Shown here piece by piece: positions 8,446 through 14,941 of a stretch of 19,638 bases of DNA (position 1 is the first letter of the stretch; each line of letters begins with the position of its first letter). The DNA comes from JANXLS01 sp038227045 (GTDB taxonomy: Bacteria; Planctomycetota; SZUA-567; H5-PLA8): assembly GCA_038227045.1 (NCBI GenBank), contig JBBRQD010000100.1:1-19638 (forward strand). The letters run 5' to 3'. A program made the translations under genes and the position numbers. The notes under the pieces are model-generated. The model did not search any database. It worked only from the letters and a program-made list of their open reading frames with translations, and was not told the origin of the DNA.

Positions 8446-8795
8446 AGTCGGTTTCAATTCTTATATTCTCTGTTGTACTTTCACCGCCAATTCGTTAACA
8501 TTTTCGCAGTGCTAGGATTTAAGGGCCATCGAATGATTTGGAATCGCGAAATCCCAGTTGATCTCTTTCCGCGAAACGCCGCGCGCCCGCGCTCCTATGG
8601 TTCGTCATCGATTTTCGTTAATTCAAACGATCCGCATTTTCCCGCTCAGTGATTTAATCGCTCAAATACTGGCCCGGTCAGGGTCCAGTTTCGCTGCACT
8701 TCAAACTCAACTTTAGACACTCCGCGGGCTTGGCGAAGCACGCCGATTTCGCGATTTGCATTTGGCTATTTGGATATTTTTTAAGGAGAATTTGC
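8446..8795 (+). other. 350-bp gap before the UGA-containing gene; long leader with a SECIS-like hairpin
   Basis: No convincing gene is visible. The clearest element is the stem-loop at 8668-8689. A weak promoter candidate is TTGTAC (8473-8478), a 17-nt spacer, and TAACAT (8496-8501), which would give a leader of about 290 nt including that hairpin. AAGGAG immediately precedes the ATG at 8796. A 39-codon frame from ATG 8533 to TGA 8650-8652 has no recognisable protein character. Confidence 0.5.
8668..8689 (+). promoter_or_regulatory. SECIS-like stem-loop in the 5' leader
   Basis: ACTGG (8668-8672) pairs with CCAGT (8685-8689) and CCC (8673-8675) with GGG (8681-8683). One T is bulged, and the apical loop is GGTCA. 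ACTGGCCCGGTC is identical, over 12 nt, to the core of the stem-loop after the in-frame UGA at 9003, and the following GGG, CAGT and CGC are also shared. A TGA (8650-8652) stands 23 nt before the GGT, but it is not in the frame of the gene. The element is non-coding as far as I can see. Role inferred: SelB-binding regulatory site or remnant of a duplication. Confidence 0.5.
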
Positions 8796-9842
8796 ATGAA
8801 CAAAAAGCTTTTCAGCCTCTTGCCGGCCTTGATGCTGGCGGGATGTTGTTTTGCGGCGAGCACCTCGTCCGGCAGTTCGGCTGGCACGTCGTCCGCGGAT
8901 AAGGTGCCGCTGGAATTCGCCAATACGTGGGCCACCGGCGGGCCGTATTCCCTGGAGAATCTCAAGGGAAAAGCGGTCGTCATTTATTTCTACGTGGATA
9001 CCTGACCCAAGTGCATCGAACACTGGCCCGGTCGGGAACAGTTCCGCAAGTCGATGGAAAACGAACCTGCTTTGTTTGTCGGAGTGAACGCTGGAAATAA
9101 TGTCAAGCACTGCCAGGGCTACGCGAAGATATTGAAAACCAATTGGGCGTATTATGCCGATACGGACGAAAGCTTTCAGAAAAAATTCCTGAATTTGACC
9201 AAGCTCGAACGCGGGTACGAATACGCTGGACTGATCAAAGCGGACGGCACCTACCATCAGATTAACACGGACTTGGAATCCGGCCTCAAAGCCGAACTAC
9301 CCAACACCAAATGGAAGATCGATCCAAAAGACGTCCCGGAGGTCTTGAAGAAGGCGTGGCGCCAGTTCGAATTCGGCCAGAGCAATGAAGCCTCGCTGGT
9401 CATCAAGCAGGCGCTCGGCGCATCGGATCCGAAGGTTAAAGAGTGCGCGGCCAAAATGGACACGATGCTGAAGGAAGAAGTCGCCAAGCGCTTGATGGAC
9501 GCCGAAGCCAAGGTCGCCGCGAGCAAATGGGCGGCATACAAGGCGTTTGAAGGCGTCACGCTCTATTACAAGGCTTATCCGGAAGTGGTCAAGGCCGCGA
9601 CGGAGATGACTAAGCTTAAGAGCGATGCGCAGGTCATGAAGGAATTGAAGGCCAAATTCATGCTGGATAAAATCCAGGAGTGGGCGCATTCGCCGCGAAA
9701 GCCCGATCGCGAAATGATCAAGCCCGGACTGGCGGCACTGGCCAAAGATTTCGCCGACACCGAAGCCGGCCGAGCGGCGGAAACGATTGACTTGATCGAC
9801 AAGGATAAGAAGACCGACGCGACGCAGAAGAAGACGTCGTAA
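8796..9842 (+). CDS. Probable selenoprotein: thioredoxin-like lipoprotein with in-frame UGA (Sec70, UxxC)
   Basis: 348 residues if UGA at 9003-9005 is read as Sec. ATG 8796 has AAGGAG 7-8 nt upstream and opens a lipoprotein signal: hydrophobic segment, then LAGC lipobox (Cys17). A Ser-rich linker leads to a thioredoxin/TlpA-like domain: KGKAVVIYFYVDT, then U-P-K-C (Sec70, Cys73), where relatives have CPxC. The same frame continues through IEHWPGREQF to TAA at 9840-9842, with thioredoxin-like character directly after the UGA. The C-terminal 180 residues are Lys/Ala-rich, probably helical. No other frame or start explains the downstream half: the first ATG after the UGA (9054) has no ribosome-binding site and would lack the fold's core. 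Likely role: extracytoplasmic thiol-disulfide exchange or reductase. Alternatives are a nonsense mutation of TGC/TGT or a read error. UGA reassigned to Trp is unlikely, since no other gene here contains in-frame UGA and the antitoxin uses it as stop. Confidence 0.75.
9018..9044 (+). promoter_or_regulatory. Bacterial SECIS element candidate downstream of UGA 9003-9005
   Basis: ACTG (9022-9025) pairs with CAGT (9039-9042). After a G/AA internal loop, CCC (9027-9029) pairs with GGG (9034-9036), leaving apical loop GGUC (9030-9033). GAAC (9018-9021) and GTTC (9041-9044) offer an alternative lower stem. The loop starts 24 nt after the UGA, inside the 16-37 nt range known for bacterial SECIS, and a guanine-rich GGU apical loop is the SelB-binding hallmark; E. 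coli fdhF also shows GGUC. The upper stem is short (3 bp), which lowers certainty. Confidence 0.65.
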
Positions 9843-9878
9843 GCGATCGAAGACTTAATCCGAATGATGTCAAATGGC

Positions 9879-9912
9879 GGAGCGAACGAGGGTGTTCGCT
9901 CCGTTTTATTTC
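9879..9912 (+). terminator. Rho-independent terminator after the selenoprotein gene
   Basis: A perfect 10-bp stem CGGAGCGAAC (9879-9888) / GTTCGCTCCG (9895-9904) with loop GAGGGT is followed by TTTTATTT (9905-9912). It lies 37 nt after the stop codon. Confidence 0.88.
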
Positions 9913-9980
9913 GTGCATTCTGCAATCCTGCGTTCGCTGGGTGTCTTTGAGTTTGAGACCCAATATCTTCCTATTTGACG

Positions 9981-10025
9981 GGGGGCTTTGAATTACCTTT
10001 CGAATCCCCCGCTTTCTGCTAAAAT
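9981..10025 (+). promoter_or_regulatory. Hairpin and extended -10 promoter candidate before the CorC-like gene
   Basis: GGGGG (9981-9985) pairs with CCCCC (10006-10010), with six further pairs inside after one mismatch and a loop near 9993-9998. Directly after it TGCTAAAAT (10017-10025) is an extended -10 motif. A transcript would start near 10032, a few bases before the ATG at 10035, and no ribosome-binding site is visible, so a leaderless mRNA is possible. The hairpin would overlap the -35 region and could be an operator. Confidence 0.35.
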
Positions 10026-10034
10026 TCCAGCGAC

Positions 10035-11504
10035 ATGAACGATGACGTCACATTCAACATTCTGATGATCGTTTTGCTGGTGCTCGCCAACGCTTTTTTC
10101 GTGGCGGCGGAATACGCGCTGGTGCGCGTGCGGCGGACGAAGATTGAGAAACTGATCGAAGACGGCGTTCGTGGCGCTGCCGTGGTTCGGCAGTCACTCG
10201 AACAGATGGACCGTTACATCTCCGCAACCCAGGTCGGCGTCACGCTTGCCAGCCTCGCTCTCGGTGCGCTCGGTGAACCGTTCATTGCCAGGCGAATCCA
10301 CGGTCTCCTGGATCTTCTTCTGACAACGGACCACCATTATATTTGGGAACACGGCGTCGCCACGGCGCTGGCGCTGTTCGCCATCACCAGTGTGCATGTC
10401 GTTGTAGGTGAGATTATGCCCAAGAGCATCTCCCTGCAATTTCCAGAAACCATCGCCCTTTATCTCGCGCGGCCCATGCAGGTCTGCCTGATCGCCTTTC
10501 GCCCCTTAATCTGGCTGTTGAACGGCTCCTCAAGCGTCATTCTGAGGCTCTTTGGCCTGAAAGCCGTCGAGTCCCATGCGCTGGCCATGACCGAAGAAGA
10601 GCTTTTGATGCTTCTTTCCGAAAGCAAAAATGCCGGCGTCGTGTCGGAAGACGAGCAGCGCATGTTGCAGCAAGTCTTCAAATTTCACGACAAAACCGTG
10701 CGCGAAATCATGGTCCCCCGCCCCGATATGGACGCCCTGGAACTGCGCGCCGATGAAGCGGAAATTCGCAGCGCGTTCGAGAAAGGCTTCTCGCGACTGC
10801 CGGTCTACGACGGCACGCTCGACAACATCAAGGGCATCGTGTACGTCAAGGATCTGCTCTACACGCTGCAGGATCCGAAGCTGATCAAACTCGTGGATTT
10901 GTTGCGCGAACCGGCATTCGTGCCCGAATCGATCCCTGTCTCGAAGCTGTTGAAGGATTTTCAGAAGGGCAAGATTCACATGGCCATTGTCGTCGATGAA
11001 TTTGGCGACACGGCCGGCTTGGTGACGCTGGAAGACGTGATTGAGGAAATCGTCGGCGAAATTCAGGACGAATACGACTACGAACCGGCGGATGTGCAGC
11101 GCGCGCCGGATGGCATTCTGGTGTTTGACGGCAAGACGGCCATGGCGCGGTTTAAGGAAATCTTTCCCGATTTCGAAGCGCCTGAAGGCTCCTTCGAAAC
11201 CGTCGCGGGCCTGGTCTTTCAACTTGCCGGCCGCGTGCCCAAAGAAGGCGACGTGATCGCGAACGGAGGATTGTCATTCAAAATTACCAAACGGGAGGGA
11301 CGCCGTCTGCGTAAGATCAGCGTGAGTAACAAGACGCTGCAACCTTCGAATCGAATTTCGAACGAAACGAGCGGCACGCGGCTGCTGAGTCAGGAATCGA
11401 ACACGGGGGAAAAGGCAGTTTCGACGCCGGAGCGGTCCGGCGGCGAAGAAATTCCTTCGACATCAAGCGAATCGGCGCGGTTGAGCGCTGTGTCGCGGAA
11501 GTAG
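10035..11504 (+). CDS. CNNM/CorC (HlyC) family membrane protein with CBS pair
   Basis: 489 residues. The N-terminal part is a DUF21/CNNM transmembrane domain (about 1-200): FNILMIVLLVLANAFFVAAE, the conserved basic RVRRTKIEKL, and STQVGVTLAS-like SATQVGVTLASLALG. A CBS pair follows (about 215-335), starting at REIMVPRPDM, with RLPVYDG and GIVYVKDLL in the first and AIVVDEFGDTAGLVTLEDVIEEIVGEI in the second. A CorC_HlyC domain (about 350-430) follows. Family members are linked to Mg2+/Co2+ transport or resistance, and some haemolysin-type annotations are historical. The last 60 residues, Ser/Thr/Glu-rich, are an extra tail beyond the usual end. ATG at 10035 is the natural start of the first membrane helix although no ribosome-binding site is evident. 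Confidence 0.92.
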   Translation: MNDDVTFNILMIVLLVLANAFFVAAEYALVRVRRTKIEKLIEDGVRGAAVVRQSLEQMDRYISATQVGVTLASLALGALGEPFIARRIHGLLDLLLTTDHHYIWEHGVATALALFAITSVHVVVGEIMPKSISLQFPETIALYLARPMQVCLIAFRPLIWLLNGSSSVILRLFGLKAVESHALAMTEEELLMLLSESKNAGVVSEDEQRMLQQVFKFHDKTVREIMVPRPDMDALELRADEAEIRSAFEKGFSRLPVYDGTLDNIKGIVYVKDLLYTLQDPKLIKLVDLLREPAFVPESIPVSKLLKDFQKGKIHMAIVVDEFGDTAGLVTLEDVIEEIVGEIQDEYDYEPADVQRAPDGILVFDGKTAMARFKEIFPDFEAPEGSFETVAGLVFQLAGRVPKEGDVIANGGLSFKITKREGRRLRKISVSNKTLQPSNRISNETSGTRLLSQESNTGEKAVSTPERSGGEEIPSTSSESARLSAVSRK

Positions 11505-11589
11505 CAGGTGAAATGAAGGTGCGAGGCTTCCGGCGTGCACACTCACACGGCACGAAGCGAGGTGATTGAGTCCGATTAGAAGGATCCAA

Positions 11590-12396
11590 ATGTTCATCAA
11601 ATGCGGACACGAAGTCATTTTTGAATTACCCGCGCCTGCGCCCATGCTCCTTCAGCTATACATTCATCCGTCGCGCCAGGGAAACCTGCGCCAGCCCGAG
11701 CACTTGCAAATTGAACCCAATCTGCCCGTGATGGAATACGTGGACACTTTCGGCAACCGCTGCGGCCGGATCGTCGCGCCCGCCGGGCGGCTGAGCCTCT
11801 ACAACGACAACGTGGTCTTCGACAGCGGCGCAAAAGACATCGTCAATGCCGGTGCGCACCAGCACGCCGTCGGCGATTTGCCGCCCGACGCAATGCAGTT
11901 CCTGCTCGCCAGCCGCTATTGCGAAGTGGATCGTTTCAACGACCTCGCGTTTCAAATGTTCGGGCAAACGCCCTTGGGGTGGCCGCGCGTGCAGGCGATT
12001 TGCAATTGGGTGCATCAGAATGTGCATTTCGGCTACCCATTCGCCCGCCCCACCAAGACCGCGTGGGACGTGTACATGGAACGAACCGGCGTCTGCCGCG
12101 ACTTCCAGCATCTGGCGATCACCTTCTGCCGCGCGTTGAACATTCCGGCGCGCTATGCCACCGGTTATCTCGGCGACATCGGCATTCCCGCGCTGCCGTC
12201 ACCCATGGATTTCAGCGCCTGGTTCGAAGTGTATCTCAATAATCAATGGTACACCTTCGATGCACGCTTCAATACGCCACGCGTTGGACGCGTCCTGATG
12301 GCGCGCGGACGCGATGCCGTGGACGTCGCGTTGACGACCTCGTTCGGACATGCCAATCTAAAAAGCTTCAAGGTTTGGGCCGAAGAAACAACTTAG
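11590..12396 (+). CDS. Transglutaminase-like cysteine protease-fold protein
   Basis: 268 residues. ATG 11590 has AGAAGGA 5 nt upstream; an in-frame TTG at 11566 is less likely. An N-terminal beta domain (about 1-75) of the bacterial transglutaminase type precedes a transglutaminase core: nucleophile region TGVCRDFQHLAITFCRALNI (Cys169), then PMDFSAWFEVYL and WYTFDAR (Asp224). The position usually occupied by catalytic His (H-A-W) is Ser209, so activity is uncertain or the His is supplied elsewhere; this variant may be normal for its subfamily. The C-terminal tail with RVGRVLMARGRDAVDVAL is also familiar from this family. No signal peptide is visible, so it is probably cytoplasmic. The stop lies 17 nt before the next gene, suggesting cotranscription. 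Confidence 0.85.
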   Translation: MFIKCGHEVIFELPAPAPMLLQLYIHPSRQGNLRQPEHLQIEPNLPVMEYVDTFGNRCGRIVAPAGRLSLYNDNVVFDSGAKDIVNAGAHQHAVGDLPPDAMQFLLASRYCEVDRFNDLAFQMFGQTPLGWPRVQAICNWVHQNVHFGYPFARPTKTAWDVYMERTGVCRDFQHLAITFCRALNIPARYATGYLGDIGIPALPSPMDFSAWFEVYLNNQWYTFDARFNTPRVGRVLMARGRDAVDVALTTSFGHANLKSFKVWAEETT

Positions 12397-12413
12397 GTCA
12401 CCGCGGAATCCCG

Positions 12414-13850
12414 ATGCCTGACTTCCTACGCGACATGCTCAACGCGCTGCAAGATCCCAAGTCCACCACGCCCGCCATCGTGCTGGTGTGGGCGCTCCTG
12501 GGCATTGCGCTTACGTTTCTGCTCTGGCCGCGCGGGCGTACGCTGGCGCGGCAACTTTATGCGCTGGCGACGCTGGGATTTCGCGAGGGCTTGAGGCTGA
12601 AGGTGCTTTGGACGGTCCTTGCCCTTTCCCTGGTGCCCGGCGCCATCGCGTTTTTCTCCGACGCCGACGGCACGCACGTGGGACGGGCGCGGCTGATCCT
12701 CGACACCTGCATCTCCAGCGGCGAATTGCTCGGGGCTTCCCTGATCGTGCTGCTTTCCGCACTCTCCGTGGCGCGCGAAATCGAATCGCGCATCATGCAC
12801 ACCATTGGAGCCAAACCGGTGCCGCGCTGGACCATCCTGACCGGCAAGGCGCTCGGTTTCTGGGCCATCGATCTGTGCTTTCTGGCCATTCTAATGCTGT
12901 ATTGCGCAACGCTCGTTCGTGCCGTTCCTCTGCGCGCCGAAACGCATTCTCAGACCCGTCTCGACGAAACCGGCACCTGGCCGCTTCTGGAACGCAATGC
13001 CTTGACGACACGCACCTACTTCGACTCCAGCACGAATTCCACATCGTCCGCCGAATTCCTGTTCATCCGACCGGGCACCACGCGTGAGTGGGTTTTTGCC
13101 GCGCCTGCCGAAGAAGCCGGCCTCGGGCAGCTCTCGCTGCGCTTCGCCATCTCCTCGAACAATTCGATCATCGCCCACATTCCGGACGTGCGGATCACAG
13201 CTTCGGCGCTGGGGCAGGCGCCGTTTTTGGACCGCAAGGAAACCATTCCGCACGCGCGCCCCTTCGAGTTTTTTCTCGACCCGGCCACGACGCCGGCAGG
13301 CCCAATCAAAGTGGCCATTACGGCGTCGCCTCATGCGCCCACATCGCGCTTCCCGCCGATTTCGCTGATCGTCGCGCGTTCGACGGGCGTGCGCCTGGGT
13401 GTGGCTGCAGACGGCTTCGCGCCGAATCTGGCAAAATCGTTTTTCATGATGGCGATCCAAGGATGGGTTCTGGCGATCATCACCGCGAGTTGGTCGGGTG
13501 TGCTGTCTTTTTCCGTCACGGTTGCGCTGGGAGTCCTGATGGTGTTGAGCGGTGAAATGTCGCGCAACGTGATCGAGTTGATGCGCAGCGATGTCGTGCG
13601 CTTGCAGGAATCCGGGCTGCTCGAAGCTCACGTCAATTCGCTGCAAATGGAAACGATCGCGCGCCTGCAAACCATGCTGGGTCTTTTTCCGGATTTCCGC
13701 GCGGCCGGCGGCCCTGCCGCGTTTGTCGACGGCCATTTCGTGCCCGCGCTGGCGCTGGCGCACACAGCGCTGTGGATGGGGCTCATCCGCGGCCTGGGTT
13801 GGGCGCTGCCGGGTTTTATCGCCTTTCAAAAAAGAGAAGTCGGCAAATAG
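12414..13850 (+). CDS. ABC-2 type transporter permease with large extracytoplasmic domain
   Basis: 478 residues from ATG 12414. The frame is open further upstream to 12246, but that would overlap the transglutaminase gene by about 150 nt and adds no membrane segment. Hydrophobic segments near residues 23-40, 65-85, 105-125 and 145-170 are followed by a soluble domain of about 180 residues, then two segments starting at SFFMMAIQGWVLAIITASW and a last one near the C-terminus. SVAREIESRIMHTIGAKPVPRW matches the cytoplasmic loop typical of ABC-2 permeases involved in export or enzyme maturation (NosY/GldF-like). No ATPase gene is in the window, so its partner must be encoded elsewhere. Substrate unknown. 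Confidence 0.7.
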   Translation: MPDFLRDMLNALQDPKSTTPAIVLVWALLGIALTFLLWPRGRTLARQLYALATLGFREGLRLKVLWTVLALSLVPGAIAFFSDADGTHVGRARLILDTCISSGELLGASLIVLLSALSVAREIESRIMHTIGAKPVPRWTILTGKALGFWAIDLCFLAILMLYCATLVRAVPLRAETHSQTRLDETGTWPLLERNALTTRTYFDSSTNSTSSAEFLFIRPGTTREWVFAAPAEEAGLGQLSLRFAISSNNSIIAHIPDVRITASALGQAPFLDRKETIPHARPFEFFLDPATTPAGPIKVAITASPHAPTSRFPPISLIVARSTGVRLGVAADGFAPNLAKSFFMMAIQGWVLAIITASWSGVLSFSVTVALGVLMVLSGEMSRNVIELMRSDVVRLQESGLLEAHVNSLQMETIARLQTMLGLFPDFRAAGGPAAFVDGHFVPALALAHTALWMGLIRGLGWALPGFIAFQKREVGK

Positions 13851-13873
13851 AATTCTGAGCTTTTGATTCGGAA

Positions 13874-13902
13874 TTGACATATACAAGAAGAGACGTTTCA
13901 AT
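13874..13902 (+). promoter_or_regulatory. Sigma70-like promoter candidate for msrB
   Basis: A perfect -35 TTGACA (13874-13879), a 17-nt spacer and -10 TTCAAT (13897-13902), ending 65 nt before the ATG at 13968. Confidence 0.5.
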
Positions 13903-13967
13903 GTGCACGCAAAGAATAAGACCGTTCGTGCGTCTAATTCGTATTCATTTAAGTAAAGGAGAGTCCG

Positions 13968-14513
13968 ATGTATCCATTCCGTTTTTTCGCCCTGGCAACG
14001 ATACTGCTTGCCGTCTGTGGATGCGCAGCCGAACCGGCCGCGCCCACGCCAGAAGAAAAGAAAAAGGAGGCCGAAGCCGTGGAAGCCGCGAAAGCCAGAC
14101 AATTGCCATTGACCGATGAACAGTGGAAGAAAGTATTGACGCCGGAACAATACGCCGTCATGCGGCAAAAAGGCACCGAACGCGCCTTCACCGGCAGCTA
14201 TTTCAACACACACGCGAAAGGCATTTTCCGCTGCGCGGGTTGCGGCGAGGTGCTCTTCAAGTCCGACGAGAAATTCGATTCCGGCACCGGCTGGCCAAGT
14301 TTCTGGGCACCCGCCGCGGACGGCAAAGTTGCCTCGATCACAGATAAGACTCACGGCATGGAGCGCACCGAAGTGACCTGCAAACGCTGCGGCGCGCATC
14401 TCGGCCACGTCTTCGACGACGGCCCGAAACCGACCGGACAGCGCTACTGCATTAACTCCGTTTCGCTGGTGCTGGATGAGTCCAAAACCGAAAAAAAGGA
14501 GCCGAAAAAGTAA
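13968..14513 (+). CDS. msrB: Peptide-methionine (R)-S-oxide reductase MsrB, lipoprotein form
   Basis: 181 residues. It reduces methionine-R-sulfoxide in proteins. An N-terminal lipoprotein-type signal ends LLAVCGCAAE (Cys17 or Cys19 as the lipidated residue), followed by a Lys/Glu-rich linker and the MsrB domain (about 45-170). Zinc ligands are Cys89/Cys92 (CAGC) and Cys138/Cys141 (CKRC). HLGHVFDDGP and GQRYCINS are hallmark motifs, with catalytic Cys161; it is a Cys, not a Sec, form. The domain is full length. Location in the periplasm or outer membrane suggests repair of extracytoplasmic proteins, with electrons probably supplied by a thioredoxin-like lipoprotein such as the gene at 8796 (inference). 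AAGGAGA lies 6 nt before the ATG. Confidence 0.95.
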   Translation: MYPFRFFALATILLAVCGCAAEPAAPTPEEKKKEAEAVEAAKARQLPLTDEQWKKVLTPEQYAVMRQKGTERAFTGSYFNTHAKGIFRCAGCGEVLFKSDEKFDSGTGWPSFWAPAADGKVASITDKTHGMERTEVTCKRCGAHLGHVFDDGPKPTGQRYCINSVSLVLDESKTEKKEPKK

Positions 14514-14545
14514 GCTCAAACTGCGGACGCTCGAATCCAGCTTGA

Positions 14546-14735
14546 GTTGTAGTGGGGTACCACTGGTAGCCGGCCGTTGGGCTACCAGTGCGAATCGGAA
14601 ATGATCGTTCGAATTTCAAATTGGTTTCGGGCGGCACTTGGTAGTTCTTGGTGCCGACAAAGGGAGCGCCTGAAATTTGGCGCGCCTTTCCGATTCGGCA
14701 CTGGTAGCAAACGGCCGCTACCAGTGCCACACAAC
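14546..14735. repeat. Inverted palindromic element (MITE/REP-like)
   Basis: Two self-complementary units face each other. The left is CACTGGTAGC (14561-14570) / GCTACCAGTG (14581-14590). The right is GGCACTGGTAGC (14697-14708) / GCTACCAGTGCC (14717-14728), a perfect 12-bp stem. They are flanked inward by the perfect inverted pair CGAATCGGAAA (14591-14601) and TTTCCGATTCG (14687-14697). Smaller inverted pairs follow toward the centre: AATTTCA 14612-14618 / TGAAATT 14671-14677, and CGGCAC 14632-14637 / GTGCCG 14651-14656. The outer flanks are also partly complementary. The left and right arms are nearly identical as inverted copies over some 40 bp. Confidence 0.75.
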
Positions 14736-14861
14736 AAATAGGGATCAAGCTGAAATCGGCGGCTATCCCAGATATCCATTCACCTTTCCGCTCTCTGTCT
14801 TCTTCCGCGCCCTCCGCGTTGGACAAAATCCCACGGCCCTTGGTTTGCTCAAATTTATTCC

Positions 14862-14888
14862 ATGCAAAGACATTGTGTCGCTTTGCAT
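14862..14888 (+). promoter_or_regulatory. Hairpin upstream of mqnA
   Basis: ATGCAAAG (14862-14869) pairs perfectly with CTTTGCAT (14881-14888), with ACA/TGT able to extend the stem past a small bulge. It lies 53 nt before the GTG start. No T-run follows, so it is not a typical terminator; it could be a dyad operator or 5'-UTR structure. Confidence 0.4.
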
Positions 14889-14941
14889 CACGCGCCTGTT
14901 GCCGTTACAATGAAGTCTCTAAGGAGCAGCGCAAAAATATC

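Larger units (their letters stand above)
14514..14941 (+). other. 428-bp gap between msrB and mqnA
   Basis: It contains the palindromic element at 14546-14735 and the hairpin at 14862-14888. No protein gene is supported. An 11-codon frame (ATG 14910 to TGA 14945) overlaps the GTG start of mqnA as GTGA, with AAGGAG inside it, and could be a translationally coupled leader peptide. I found no clear terminator or promoter outside these elements. Confidence 0.5.

Noticed and set aside
8533..8652. 39-codon frame ending in TGA 23 nt before the leader hairpin, a possible second Sec gene
   Set aside because: Composition looks non-coding, there is no ribosome-binding site, and no recognisable motif stands around the TGA; the continuation after it is also featureless.
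9003..9005. UGA read as Trp or Gly through an alternative genetic code
   Set aside because: The other genes here have no internal in-frame UGA, and the antitoxin uses UGA as its stop.
9054..9842. Independent gene starting at ATG 9054
   Set aside because: No ribosome-binding site, and it is in the same frame as 8796-9002 with continuous thioredoxin-like sequence across the UGA.
12891..14519. 542-codon minus-strand open frame
   Set aside because: It lies antisense to the permease and msrB, has Arg/His-rich composition and no motif; a shadow of high-GC coding DNA.
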